Assembly (NCBI RefSeq): GCF_038007285.1
Contig: NZ_JBBOWX010000001.1
Span: 372,001-436,000, forward strand
Origin: Sporosarcina sp. FSL K6-3457
GTDB lineage: Bacteria > Bacillota > Bacilli > Bacillales_A > Planococcaceae
Length of the DNA: 64,000 nucleotides
Reading direction: 5' to 3'
Both the position numbers and the translations under genes were made by a program. This document shows positions 43,636 through 52,767 of the stretch, piece after piece; position 1 is the stretch's first letter, and the number at the start of each line of letters is the position of its first letter. The notes below the pieces were generated by a model that saw nothing but the letters and a program-made list of their open reading frames with translations, did not search any database and was not told the origin of the DNA.

Positions 43636-43754
43636 AGTACTTAGTTAAATGTCGATTGAAAACCAAACTAGTATATATGAAAAAGCTGATTTTGACAAGA
43701 TACTTGCGTGTGAAAACATTACAAAGTGCGTAGTGTTTCATTTTAGTGTATAAT

Positions 43755-43880
43755 TTACCTTGATTCAGTGGAAATCCCAGCTTATATAATTAGTGGGATG
43801 TATGTTGAAATGCGCATAAACCAGAGTAATTCCAAACTGCCACTGAGTTAAGGTAAGCCTCTGACGGATGTCACAGATTT
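43755..43880 (+). repeat. Hairpin-plus-tail repeat, copy B
   Basis: 17-base arms TTACCTTGATTCAGTGG (43755-43771) and CCACTGAGTTAAGGTAA (43840-43856) differ only by wobble-compatible changes and enclose a loop with ATCCCA/TGGGAT; the tail GCCTCTGACGGATGTCACAG follows at 43857. Confidence 0.75.
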
Positions 43881-43889
43881 TGAAAGGAG

Positions 43890-44006
43890 CTAGGAAGGCA
43901 GTCTAAGTTCGCGACGTCCTGTTGTACTGCCTGCATGACCTACATCATGTAGGCATCAAGCGCAATTCGAAATTTGGACACAATTACGCCAGGACGTAAT
44001 TGATTA
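43890..44006. repeat. Composite dispersed repeat including CGCAATTACGCC family (copy 2)
   Basis: 43895-43953 repeats the AAGGCAGTCTAA / ACGTCCTGT / GACCTACATC-TGTAGG modules of 42563-42834; 43960-44006 is the second GCGCAATTC..GGACACAATTACGCC..TAATTGAT element. The remaining bases up to 44182 hold the mrp promoter region without a further recognisable feature. Confidence 0.8.
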
Positions 44007-44182
44007 GATAAACGTATTGAAATTCCTCTAAAATGGGTATCTTTAGCTACCTATTATGCCGCCTGTCTCGACGTGCGTCAAGTTTACTCGATACATAAAA
44101 TAATCCGTGTACAAAGCGTGTGGTTTATCTGTAAATAATTTGATTACTTTTTTTATCCTGTTTTAGTATTGGAGGTTGTATT

Positions 44183-46594
44183 TTGACGATAACGATAGCA
44201 ATTCTAATCCCATTTTTGGCGGCAGTCCTCGTTCCGTTTGTCTATAAGAGGGTGCCAAGTCGAAATATTGGGTGGTTTGTCCTGCTTGTTCCCCTTGTAC
44301 TATTCATTGTGCTCGCCCGCTTTATTCCTGCGGTTTCCGGTGGTGAAACCTATATACATACCATTAAGTGGATTGATTCTGCTGGCATTAATTTTACAAC
44401 GTATCTTGACGGTCTAAGTATGATTTTTGGACTTTTGATTACAGGAGTAGGGAGTCTTGTTATCCTTTACTCTATATATTATTTGTCGGAACGAGAAGCA
44501 TTAGGGCGCTTTTATGTTTATCTTTTGATGTTCATGGGTTCGATGCTTGGGGTTATCTTTTCGGATAACTTGATGGTGTTGTATGTTTTTTGGGAATTGA
44601 CTAGTATTTCGTCCTTTCTATTAATTGCATTTTGGTATCATCGAAAAAAATCTCGTTACGGTGCGCAAAAGTCGATGCTCATTACGGTGTCGGGCGGGAT
44701 AGCCATGCTTGCGGGTTTTATCATGTTGCATACGTTGACAGGCTCGTTTAGCGTCCGCGAGATTATCGCAACGATTGGTCAGTATACCGATGATAGTTTG
44801 TTCTTGCTAGCTATGTTGCTCGTTTTACTTGGTGCTTTTACGAAATCCGCTCAGTTCCCGTTCCATATTTGGCTACCGGATGCGATGGAAGCACCGACGC
44901 CGGTGAGTGCTTATTTACACTCAGCGACGATGGTTAAGGCGGGGATTTACCTTGTAGCACGTTTTACTCCTGTATTCGGTGGGGAAGCGGTTTGGTTTTA
45001 TACGGTTAGTTGTGTGGGGATCTTTACGTTGTTCTGGGGTTCATTCAACGCTGTGCGGCAGACAGATCTGAAGGCGCTACTTGCTTATTCGACAATTAGT
45101 CAGCTGGGCTTGATCATGAGTCTCTTCGGTCTTGGCTCTGCTGCACTCAACGAAGGTTATAGTGCCGACTCAGTTATTTATACGCAGGCGACGTTTGCCG
45201 CATTGTTCCATCTTATTAACCACTCTACATTTAAGGGTGCGTTATTTATGGTTGTGGGGATTGTCGACCATGAATTGGGGACACGGGATATCCGGAGGCT
45301 CGGTGGGTTGATGTCCTTCATGCCTGTGACGTTTACGATTGCGCTAATTGGAAGCTTCTCGATGGCTGGTTTACCTCCATTCAACGGTTTTTTGAGTAAG
45401 GAAATGTTTTTTGAATCTGTATTGAATGTGCGAAATCTTGATATTTTTGCGATGGGGACGTGGGGAACTTTATTCCCTGTCGTTGCGTGGATTGCGAGCG
45501 TATTGACGTTTGTTTACAGCATGATTATTGTTTTCAAGACTTTTCTTGGTCAACATCAGCCAGCTCGGTTGGATAAAGTGCCGCATGAAGCGCCTGTGGG
45601 GATGCTGATTGCACCGTCTATTCTTGCTATTTTTGTCGTGGGGATTTTCTTTTTCCCGAACCTCGTTGGCAATTATATATTACGCCCAGCTATGGCGGCG
45701 GTCTATCCACCGTTTGAAGGGGTAGAAGGCTTAGTTCCGCATATTACTTATTGGCACGGTTTTAATTATATGCCTTTGTTGATGACGATTGGTGTTGTCA
45801 TTGTGGGGGGAGCGCTCTATTTATTCCTCCGTTATTGGCGAAGTGTTTATGAGGTGGCACCGTTAAGTTGGACGCTCGATAGTCTTTATAATGGCATTTT
45901 GGTACAGGCAGAAAAAGGTTCGTCTCGTCTAACAGGCTTTTACATGACGGGCTATTTGAGGGATTACCTCGTTTATATTTTCACGTTCTTCATCTTTGCT
46001 GTTGGTGGTAGCATGTTCCTGACAGGTACTTATTTGTTTGATTTGTCGGGTGATGCCTCCATTACGATTAATGAGTACATTATTGTATTTGTGATGATGG
46101 GAGCCGGAATTGCGATTATTTTTGCGAAATCTCGTATGACTGCAATGATATTGAATGGAGTTCTTGGTTATTCTATCGCCCTTTTCTTTGTTGTGTTTCG
46201 TGCACCTGATCTTGCACTGACGCAAATTATTGTTGAAACGGTTACGACCGCATTATTTCTTCTTTGTTTCCGATTTCTGCCGGAATGGAAGAAAGAGAAA
46301 TCAGCTCTATCTACAAAGATTGTCAATGCAAGTATTGCTATTTCGGTAGGGGCTATTGTTACAATACTTGCCTTAACTGTGCAAGGAAATAAAATGTTCG
46401 AGTCTATTTCGGTTTATTTTGAAGATTCTTATGAACTAGCAGGCGGGAAAAACATCGTCAATACGATATTAGGTGATTTCCGTGCATTTGATACGATGCT
46501 TGAGGTTGTCGTGCTTTTCATTGCTGGAATTGGTGTATTTACGCTAATCAAGCTGAAGGCGTGGAAGGGGGGGAAGGACGTTGAAAATCAATGA
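44183..46594 (+). CDS. mrpA: Na+/H+ antiporter subunit MrpA
   Basis: An 803-residue membrane protein with the NuoL-like antiporter domain (MVLYVFWELTSISSFLLIAFW, GAFTKSAQFPFHIWLPDAMEAPTPVSAYLHSATMVKAG, AYSTISQLGLIM, PPFNGFLSKEMF) and a C-terminal MrpA-specific region with DUF4040-type spans (VFRAPDLALTQIIVETVT). Largest subunit of the seven-subunit Mrp complex exporting Na+ in exchange for H+. TTG 44183 lies seven bases after GGAGG. Overlaps mrpB by 14 bases. Confidence 0.97.
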   Translation: MTITIAILIPFLAAVLVPFVYKRVPSRNIGWFVLLVPLVLFIVLARFIPAVSGGETYIHTIKWIDSAGINFTTYLDGLSMIFGLLITGVGSLVILYSIYYLSEREALGRFYVYLLMFMGSMLGVIFSDNLMVLYVFWELTSISSFLLIAFWYHRKKSRYGAQKSMLITVSGGIAMLAGFIMLHTLTGSFSVREIIATIGQYTDDSLFLLAMLLVLLGAFTKSAQFPFHIWLPDAMEAPTPVSAYLHSATMVKAGIYLVARFTPVFGGEAVWFYTVSCVGIFTLFWGSFNAVRQTDLKALLAYSTISQLGLIMSLFGLGSAALNEGYSADSVIYTQATFAALFHLINHSTFKGALFMVVGIVDHELGTRDIRRLGGLMSFMPVTFTIALIGSFSMAGLPPFNGFLSKEMFFESVLNVRNLDIFAMGTWGTLFPVVAWIASVLTFVYSMIIVFKTFLGQHQPARLDKVPHEAPVGMLIAPSILAIFVVGIFFFPNLVGNYILRPAMAAVYPPFEGVEGLVPHITYWHGFNYMPLLMTIGVVIVGGALYLFLRYWRSVYEVAPLSWTLDSLYNGILVQAEKGSSRLTGFYMTGYLRDYLVYIFTFFIFAVGGSMFLTGTYLFDLSGDASITINEYIIVFVMMGAGIAIIFAKSRMTAMILNGVLGYSIALFFVVFRAPDLALTQIIVETVTTALFLLCFRFLPEWKKEKSALSTKIVNASIAISVGAIVTILALTVQGNKMFESISVYFEDSYELAGGKNIVNTILGDFRAFDTMLEVVVLFIAGIGVFTLIKLKAWKGGKDVENQ

Positions 46595-47003
46595 TGTCAT
46601 TTTAGAAACAGTGACAAGGATTGTTGTATTCATCATTTTGACGTTCGGGGTGGAGCTGTTCTTATCGGGGCACAACAATCCCGGAGGCGGTTTCATCGGC
46701 GGCCTGGTCCTTTCTTCTGCGTTTGTCTTGCTTTATTTAGTATATGATATCGAAACAGTTCAACAAGGGATTCCATTTGACTATAAGAAGATTGCGGCAT
46801 TCGGTGTGTTGCTGGCAGTTGGTACGGGGGTCGCGGCGACGGTGTTCGGTGCCCAGTTTTTGACGCAAACAGCCAATCACTTCAATTTACCGGTGTTTGG
46901 AGATACGGAGCTGTCCACAGTTATCTTGTTTGAGGCTGGAGTGGCACTGACTGTCGTTGGTGTTGTTGTGACGATTATTTTAAGTATTAGTGAGGATGTG
47001 TAG
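46581..47003 (+). CDS. mrpB: Na+/H+ antiporter subunit MrpB
   Basis: A 140-residue four-span subunit with the MnhB signature SGHNNPGGGFIGGLVLSSAFVLLYL. TTG 46581 follows a G-rich site inside the mrpA end; the overlap indicates translational coupling. MrpB is required for assembly of the full antiporter. Confidence 0.95.
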   Translation: MKINDVILETVTRIVVFIILTFGVELFLSGHNNPGGGFIGGLVLSSAFVLLYLVYDIETVQQGIPFDYKKIAAFGVLLAVGTGVAATVFGAQFLTQTANHFNLPVFGDTELSTVILFEAGVALTVVGVVVTIILSISEDV

Positions 47004-47006
47004 CGA

Positions 47007-47345
47007 ATGGAAACGTTAATAACGATACTTGTTGGAGTGCTAGTTACCGTTGCGGTCTATTTGCTGCTGTCTCGTAACTTGGTTCGGGTCATTTTGGGAT
47101 CTGCTATCCTATCTCACGCGGTCCATTTGCTGTTGATGACGATGGGCGGATTGAAGAAGGGGAATGTTCCAATAATCGGGGAAGAGACAGGGAACTTTAC
47201 GGATGCCCTGCCACAGGCCTTAATTTTGACGGCGATTGTTATTAGTTTTGCGGTTACAGCATTTTTGCTTGTTCTAGCTTATCGTACATATAAGGAAACT
47301 GGGTCGGATGATCTCAGTGCATTGAGAGGTACTGAAGATGAATAA
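47007..47345 (+). CDS. mrpC: Na+/H+ antiporter subunit MrpC (NuoK-like)
   Basis: A 112-residue three-span protein, NuoK-like, with NLVRVILGSAILSHAVHLLLMTMGG and DALPQALILTAIVISFAVTAFLLVLAYRTYKE, very close to B. subtilis MrpC. Starts three bases after mrpB and overlaps mrpD by eight. Confidence 0.96.
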   Translation: METLITILVGVLVTVAVYLLLSRNLVRVILGSAILSHAVHLLLMTMGGLKKGNVPIIGEETGNFTDALPQALILTAIVISFAVTAFLLVLAYRTYKETGSDDLSALRGTEDE

Positions 47346-48819
47346 TATGATTGTTTTGCCAATGGTTATCCCAATTTTAACAGGGGTCGTTCTGATATTT
47401 CTTAGATCTTATGTGAAGATTCAACGCGTTTTGAGTATCCTCTCTATTGTTGCGACCATAGGGATTAGTATTTATATTTTGAATCGCATTCAGGTAGATG
47501 GTATTTTACGCCTTGATTTCGGTGGTTGGCTACCTCCTTACGGTATTTTATTTGTAGCCGATTCGTTTGCTATGTTACTCGTTGTGACGACTGCGATTAT
47601 AACGGGGATTTTATTATTTTATGCATTTTCTTCAGTGGGGAAATCATTTGAAAATATGTTTTTCTATCCGTTTGTCTTTTTCCTCATTGCAGGTGTGAAT
47701 GGTTCATTTTTAACGGGAGATTTATTTAACCTATTTGTTTGTTTTGAAGTGATGCTGTTGTCCTCTTATGTGCTAATTACGCTTGGCGGCAGAAAGGTTC
47801 AGCTCGTGGAATCAATTAAGTATGTATCGATCAATGTGTTGTCGTCATGGTTTTTCCTTGTAGCGATTGCGTATTTATATGGTACGGTTGGGACGCTGAA
47901 TATGGCGCACTTGTCGGTACGCATTGCGGAAGTGGGACAGGGACCGCTATTGACAGTGATTAGTATTATCTTTTTAATCGTTTTTAGTTTGAAGGCAGGT
48001 CTATTGTTGTATTTCTGGCTACCGGGCTCATATAGTGCGCCACCGACTGTCGTTGCGGCTTTGTTTGGTGCGTTGCTGACGAAGGTTGGAATTTATGCGA
48101 TGTTCCGTATGTTTACGCTTATTTTTTATCATGAGCCAGGTATTACCCATAAGATGATTGGTGTAATGGCGGCAGTGACGTTGATTGGTGGCAGTATTGG
48201 TGCCATTGCTCATAACGATATACGGCAAATCGTGTCATATAACGTAGTCATTGCGGTTGGATTTATTCTTGTGGGGCTTGCTGTTTCAACGGAAGTGGCG
48301 ATTCAAGGATCCATTTATTATTTAATTCATGACATGATTATTAAAGCGTTGTTGTTCTTGTTAGCCGGAACAATGATTTATTTGACGGGTACGGCAAGAA
48401 TTGAGCAGATGAGTGGGCTCATACGTAACTATCCTATTTTGGGATGGCTATTTTTCATCACGATGTTGTCACTTGCTGGGATTCCGCCGTTGAGTGGGTT
48501 CATTGGTAAAGTGTATGTGGGGCAAGGGACGATTGAGGCGGGGGCATTTGTATTGCTTGCCATTGCGTTCATATCTAGTATTTTTGTCTTGTACTCGTTA
48601 TTACGGATCTTCATGAATTGTTTTTGGGGAGAGACGATTATTAATGAGGATGATGATGTACCGTTGAAAAAGGGCATTCTCATTCCTTGTGTTATGCTCG
48701 GTGTTTTGACGGTTGCGCTCGGACTAGGGGCAGAGGGAATTGCTGTGTATGTCAGTGATGCTGCTCATACACTGATGAACCCAGAAATCTATATTAAGGC
48801 AGTTCTCCAGGATGAATAG
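47338..48819 (+). CDS. mrpD: Na+/H+ antiporter subunit MrpD (NuoN/M-like)
   Basis: A 493-residue, roughly 14-span antiporter-like subunit with LTGDLFNLFVCFEVMLLSSYVLITLGG (conserved Glu), SLKAGLLLYFWLPGSYSAPPTVVAALFGALLTKVGIYA (conserved Lys) and AGIPPLSGFIGKVYV. Together with MrpA it forms the ion-translocating core. Confidence 0.96.
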   Translation: MNNMIVLPMVIPILTGVVLIFLRSYVKIQRVLSILSIVATIGISIYILNRIQVDGILRLDFGGWLPPYGILFVADSFAMLLVVTTAIITGILLFYAFSSVGKSFENMFFYPFVFFLIAGVNGSFLTGDLFNLFVCFEVMLLSSYVLITLGGRKVQLVESIKYVSINVLSSWFFLVAIAYLYGTVGTLNMAHLSVRIAEVGQGPLLTVISIIFLIVFSLKAGLLLYFWLPGSYSAPPTVVAALFGALLTKVGIYAMFRMFTLIFYHEPGITHKMIGVMAAVTLIGGSIGAIAHNDIRQIVSYNVVIAVGFILVGLAVSTEVAIQGSIYYLIHDMIIKALLFLLAGTMIYLTGTARIEQMSGLIRNYPILGWLFFITMLSLAGIPPLSGFIGKVYVGQGTIEAGAFVLLAIAFISSIFVLYSLLRIFMNCFWGETIINEDDDVPLKKGILIPCVMLGVLTVALGLGAEGIAVYVSDAAHTLMNPEIYIKAVLQDE

Positions 48820-48835
48820 GAAGAAGAGGTGAGGG

Positions 48836-49321
48836 ATGATGCCAGCTCAGTTATTATTGAACTTGTTCATCGCATTTTTGTGGATGACGTTGATGGATGA
48901 AGATGAACTACGATTCACGACTTTCTTTGCCGGCTTCCTTGTTGGAATTGGCATCATCTTTTTCATGCATCGATTTTTTGGCACGCAATTTTACTTGCGT
49001 AGGCTGTATGCGACGATTAAGTTACTTTTTATTTTCATATCGGAGCTGACACAATCAAGTATTATTGTGTTAAGACAAATTTTAAGTCCAAGGCTGAAAA
49101 TTAAACCAGGTATTTTTAAATATGAAACGGTGCTGAAAAGTGATGTGGAAGTGACGATGCTTTCTCTACTGTTAACGCTGACGCCAGGATCAGTCGTTAT
49201 GGAAGTATCGCCTGAGGGGAATGTACTTTACATTCATGCGATGGATGTAGAGCAGTCGAAGGATGCGCTATTAAGTCAGCTAGGCAATTTTGAAAAGGCA
49301 ATTATGGAGGTGACCCGCTGA
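48836..49321 (+). CDS. mrpE: Na+/H+ antiporter subunit MrpE
   Basis: A 160-161-residue subunit with two N-terminal spans and a soluble tail (ILSPRLKIKPGIFKYETVLKSDVEVTMLSLLLTLTPGSVVMEVSPEG), the MnhE signature. ATG 48836 and ATG 48839 are adjacent; GAGGTG is at a better distance from the second. The TGA overlaps the ATG of mrpF. Confidence 0.95.
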   Translation: MMPAQLLLNLFIAFLWMTLMDEDELRFTTFFAGFLVGIGIIFFMHRFFGTQFYLRRLYATIKLLFIFISELTQSSIIVLRQILSPRLKIKPGIFKYETVLKSDVEVTMLSLLLTLTPGSVVMEVSPEGNVLYIHAMDVEQSKDALLSQLGNFEKAIMEVTR

Positions 49322-49605
49322 TGATTGAAACGATGCTAACGATTGCACTGGTGTTATTTTCGGCGACAATCGCGATTGCTGTCATTCGGATTATCCTCGG
49401 GCCGTCGATGCCTGACCGGGTCATTGCACTTGACATGATTGGTGTGAACTTGATTGCGACGATTGCAGTAGTGTCTATTATGCTGAATACGAAAGCTTTT
49501 TTGGAAGTTATTTTGATATTAGGTATTCTATCGTTTATTGGTACAATTGCCTTCTCCAAATTTATCGAGAGGGGTGTTATCGTTGAGCGTAAACGAGATC
49601 GGTGA
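49321..49605 (+). CDS. mrpF: Na+/H+ antiporter subunit MrpF
   Basis: A 94-residue three-span subunit with RIILGPSMPDRVIALDMIGVNLIATIAV, the MnhF signature. Its start overlaps mrpE by one base (TGATG) and its end overlaps mrpG by 23 bases. Confidence 0.95.
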   Translation: MIETMLTIALVLFSATIAIAVIRIILGPSMPDRVIALDMIGVNLIATIAVVSIMLNTKAFLEVILILGILSFIGTIAFSKFIERGVIVERKRDR

Positions 49606-49966
49606 GTTTATAGGTGCATTGCTTATTTTGACAGGCGGGATTGCGAGTGTTATCAGTGTTTTCGGGCTGATTCGTTTGCCGGATGTTTATACGAGATCTC
49701 ATGCAGCGACGAAAAGTTCGACGTTAGCGGTGTTGTTGACCTTATCAGGAACGTTTTTATATTTTTGGTTTAGTGAACAATTTATCAGTGTCCGAGTATT
49801 GCTGGGGATTGTCTTCGTGTTTTTGACAGCTCCCGTTGCCGGACATTTGATTATTCGGGCGGCATATCGGTCGAAAGTGAAGTTGGCGGATATTTCGGTG
49901 GAAGATGCGCTGTACGAAGTGTTGCATAAGGAAGAAAACGTGGAAGAGGACGAGACTGGCCGCTGA
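49583..49966 (+). CDS. mrpG: Na+/H+ antiporter subunit MrpG
   Basis: A 127-residue three-span subunit with FGLIRLPDVYTRSHAATKSSTLAVLL (MnhG signature) and an acidic tail. TTG 49583 lies eight bases after GAGAGGGG and gives MSVNEIGEFIGALL; this start is inside mrpF, so translation is coupled. The terminator stem begins within the last codons. Confidence 0.94.
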   Translation: MSVNEIGEFIGALLILTGGIASVISVFGLIRLPDVYTRSHAATKSSTLAVLLTLSGTFLYFWFSEQFISVRVLLGIVFVFLTAPVAGHLIIRAAYRSKVKLADISVEDALYEVLHKEENVEEDETGR

Positions 49967-49987
49967 TGGCTAGCTCGTCCTTTTTTT
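49947..49987 (+). terminator. Intrinsic terminator of the mrp operon
   Basis: AGGACGAG/CTCGTCCT (49947-49954, 49974-49981) with an inner CTGGCC/GGCTAG stem, then seven T. The left arm is coding sequence of mrpG. Confidence 0.9.
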
Positions 49988-49990
49988 AGC

Positions 49991-50060
49991 GCTGTTAGGA
50001 TTGGGAGAAACGTTGCCAGCTTTCGTGTTAGTGTAGTCTAGTTTGTTGAAAATGTTATGT
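49991..50060. repeat. 21-bp-period array downstream of mrpG
   Basis: Units start at 49991, 50012, 50033 and 50054 at exact 21-bp spacing (GCTGTTAGG, GTTGCCAGC, GTAGTCTAG, GTTATGTGC). Words are shared with the array at 32697-32817. Confidence 0.65.
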
Positions 50061-50142
50061 GCTCACAGGACTATTAGGAGAAGAAGGTATTTAACGGAAA
50101 TAGTAGAATAATATATTAAGGAAAGAATGGGAGGGTGCATGA

Positions 50143-52524
50143 ATGGGGAAGAACGGAAGACGTATGGGGAAATGGTTGAAAATTTTGTTATCTCTGTTTG
50201 GTGTTTTAGTAGTTGTGGCTATAGTGGCGCTGGTAGTAGTCAATACATATATAGGAAAGTCTAAGCCTTTTATTGAAGGGGAAATCGTTGCGGAATTTCT
50301 AGAGAAGAATGTCACGGTTGAGCGGGATACGTTTGGGGTACCGCATATAACGGCGGAGTCGGATGCAGATTTGTACCGTGTGCAAGGGTATGTGCAGGCA
50401 CAGGATCGTTTATTCCAAATGGATATGGCGCGTAGGCAGGCGAGTGGACGATTGTCTGAAGTTGTTGGGGAAGCTGCGGTAGGAACAGATAAGAAGTTCC
50501 GTACCTTTAGTTTACGCGCAGCCGCTGAAGCGTCCTACGGCGGCTATGGGGAAGAGGCCAAGAAGGTGCTCGATTGGTATGCGGAAGGTGTCAATGCCTT
50601 TATCGCAAAGGCGCAGTGGGATGACAAGCTGCCATATGAGTTTAAGATTCTTGGTTATCAGCCAGAACGGTGGACTGCGGTTGATTCATTAACGATTGGG
50701 AAGTTCATGGCATATGACCTTGGGGGAAACTGGGATAGTTTAGCGGTTCGTCACTGGGCATTGAATAATTTCCCGGAAGACAAGGCGCGGGAGTTGTTCA
50801 TAACTTATCCTGACAATGCACCGTCAATAATCGAAGCGAATATTGCCAATCCAGTTACGGTTGCTGGACGATTTGATCCGGGTCTTGAGCCGCCGGAATT
50901 CAATGGCAGTAATAACTGGGTCGTATCGGGTGATAAAACAGCATCTGGGTTGCCGTTGTTAGCAGATGATCCGCATCTTGGACTCGATACACCATCGATT
51001 TGGTATCAGATGCATTTGAAGTCACCAGAGCAAAATGTTGGTGGTGTTATTTTTGCGGGTGTTCCGGGGATTATTCTTGGACATAACGAGGATGTTGCAT
51101 GGGGCGTGACCAATGTTGGACCTGATGTGCAGGATCTTTATATTGAAATACCGAAACCTGATGATTCAACACAATTTTTATATGATGGGCAGTGGGAGCA
51201 GGCTGAAGTGCGGGATGAAACGATTTCCGTGAAAGATGGGGAAGATATACCGTTTGAAGTTGTGATCACAAGACATGGACCGATTATTTCAGACATTTTG
51301 TATAAGGAAGAGGATCCGGGTGCGCTGTTTTCAATGCAGTGGACAGCGTTGGAACCGACGAGAGAATTGGAAGCTATCCTGAATATGAACAGGGCGAAGG
51401 ATTGGGAAGGGTTTGAAAAGGCGTTGGAAGATTTCAATGCGCCTGCACAAAACTTTGTTTTTGCGGGAAAAGATGGCACGATTGCCTATAAAGCAAATGG
51501 TCGTATTCCGATTCGGAAAAAAGGGGATGCGCAGTTGCCTGTTCCTGGAGACTCATCTGATTACGGCTGGACGGGTTATGTGCCATATGATGAATTGCCG
51601 CGTGTTGTGAATCCGGAGGAAGGGTTTATTGCGACAGCGAATAATGAAGTCATTGATGACTCCTATCCTTATCATATTACAAAAATGTGGGCGCAGCCTT
51701 ATCGTTATGAACGAATAGCGGAAGTGCTACGTGAAAGGGACGACTTTACACCGGAAGATATGATGCAATTGCAAATGGATCAGAAAAATATGTATGCAGG
51801 TGAATTTTTGAACGACTTGCTTGGTTCGATTGAAGCGCAAGATGAAGGTGAGAAGTATAAGGAAGTTGTGTCGATGCTTCGCGAGTGGGATCAACTCGAT
51901 TCCGTAGATGCAGCAGCTCCACTTGTTTTTCATAAGCTGATGAAACAATTACCGATTGTCATGTTTAGTGAAGAGATGCCAGAAGACGTCTATAAGCTGT
52001 TACCAGGGAAAGGTTCGATTACAGACCAACTATTGCGTGCTGCGTATGCGGGTGAACCTGGAGCATGGATAGAGCAGTATGGCGGTGTTGATAAGTGGGT
52101 GTTTGATTCCTTTGAACAGTCCGTGGGGGATATCGAGGAGCAGTTTGGTAAGAAAGTAGCGAGCTGGAAGTGGGGAGATTTCCATCAGGTAGAGTTCCCA
52201 CATGCGCTATCAGGGGCTTCGCCAATCTTTGAGTATTTCTTGAATCCGAAAAAACAAGCGATTGGTGGATCGAATGTGACGGTTCAGGCAGCTGCCTTCC
52301 AAGAGGATGGCACAGTGGATCATGGTGCGCCTTGGCGATTTGTTGCCGATCTCTCGGATTTGTCGACAGCGTATCACATTTTAGGACCGGGCCAGAGCGG
52401 TCATATGAAATCGCAATGGTTCCATAACCAAGTGGATGATTGGGTGCAGGGAAATTATCGTGAAACGGTGTTGGATGGAGACATTAAAGAGAGCTCGACT
52501 TTGCTATTGAAGGCAGAACGTTAA
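50143..52524 (+). CDS. Penicillin acylase family (Ntn-hydrolase) protein
   Basis: A 793-residue member of the penicillin/acyl-homoserine-lactone acylase family. It has an N-terminal membrane anchor (about residues 12-36), alpha chain with VERDTFGVPHITAESDADLYRVQGYVQAQDRLFQMD, then the autoprocessing junction FNGSNNWVVSG with nucleophile Ser near residue 255, and beta chain with HNEDVAWGVTNVGPDVQDLYIE. It should self-cleave and hydrolyse amide bonds of an acylated substrate at the outer face of the membrane; substrate unknown (antibiotic or signal lactone both possible). GGGAGGG precedes ATG 50143. Confidence 0.92.
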   Translation: MGKNGRRMGKWLKILLSLFGVLVVVAIVALVVVNTYIGKSKPFIEGEIVAEFLEKNVTVERDTFGVPHITAESDADLYRVQGYVQAQDRLFQMDMARRQASGRLSEVVGEAAVGTDKKFRTFSLRAAAEASYGGYGEEAKKVLDWYAEGVNAFIAKAQWDDKLPYEFKILGYQPERWTAVDSLTIGKFMAYDLGGNWDSLAVRHWALNNFPEDKARELFITYPDNAPSIIEANIANPVTVAGRFDPGLEPPEFNGSNNWVVSGDKTASGLPLLADDPHLGLDTPSIWYQMHLKSPEQNVGGVIFAGVPGIILGHNEDVAWGVTNVGPDVQDLYIEIPKPDDSTQFLYDGQWEQAEVRDETISVKDGEDIPFEVVITRHGPIISDILYKEEDPGALFSMQWTALEPTRELEAILNMNRAKDWEGFEKALEDFNAPAQNFVFAGKDGTIAYKANGRIPIRKKGDAQLPVPGDSSDYGWTGYVPYDELPRVVNPEEGFIATANNEVIDDSYPYHITKMWAQPYRYERIAEVLRERDDFTPEDMMQLQMDQKNMYAGEFLNDLLGSIEAQDEGEKYKEVVSMLREWDQLDSVDAAAPLVFHKLMKQLPIVMFSEEMPEDVYKLLPGKGSITDQLLRAAYAGEPGAWIEQYGGVDKWVFDSFEQSVGDIEEQFGKKVASWKWGDFHQVEFPHALSGASPIFEYFLNPKKQAIGGSNVTVQAAAFQEDGTVDHGAPWRFVADLSDLSTAYHILGPGQSGHMKSQWFHNQVDDWVQGNYRETVLDGDIKESSTLLLKAER

Positions 52525-52555
52525 GAACACATATTGATAGAGGGAGGTTCTATCC

Positions 52556-52723
52556 ATGTTGCTGATCATATTTATGCTAATTGTAATTTCGTTTTTATCA
52601 ACGATTAGCTATCAACTAAAATTGATCGTAAAACATCTTGATATTAAAGAAAAAGAGACAGTTACAGTTACTGTTAGTAATGAAGAAATTGAAAAGGAAT
52701 TAGAAGATGAATGGTCAAAATAA
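52556..52723 (+). CDS. Small single-span membrane protein (55 residues)
   Basis: ATG 52556 follows GGGAGG by eight bases. The peptide has one N-terminal hydrophobic span (MLLIIFMLIVISFLSTISY) and a charged C-terminal tail rich in E and K. It sits 31 bases after the acylase gene and before a terminator, so it is probably cotranscribed and may be an accessory peptide. Family not recognised. Confidence 0.7.
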   Translation: MLLIIFMLIVISFLSTISYQLKLIVKHLDIKEKETVTVTVSNEEIEKELEDEWSK

Positions 52724-52727
52724 AAAT

Positions 52728-52767
52728 AAGCCCTTCCCGTATATAACGCGGGAATGGGCTTGTTTTT
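52728..52767. terminator. Convergent terminator (small membrane protein / uspA)
   Basis: AAGCCCTTCCCG pairs with CGGGAATGGGCTT (one bulge), followed by GTTTTT. Confidence 0.82.

Noticed and set aside
43551..43640. Cyclic-di-AMP (ydaO) riboswitch upstream of the Usp-like gene
   Set aside because: The leader contains a hairpin repeat, but none of the conserved ydaO core words can be found.
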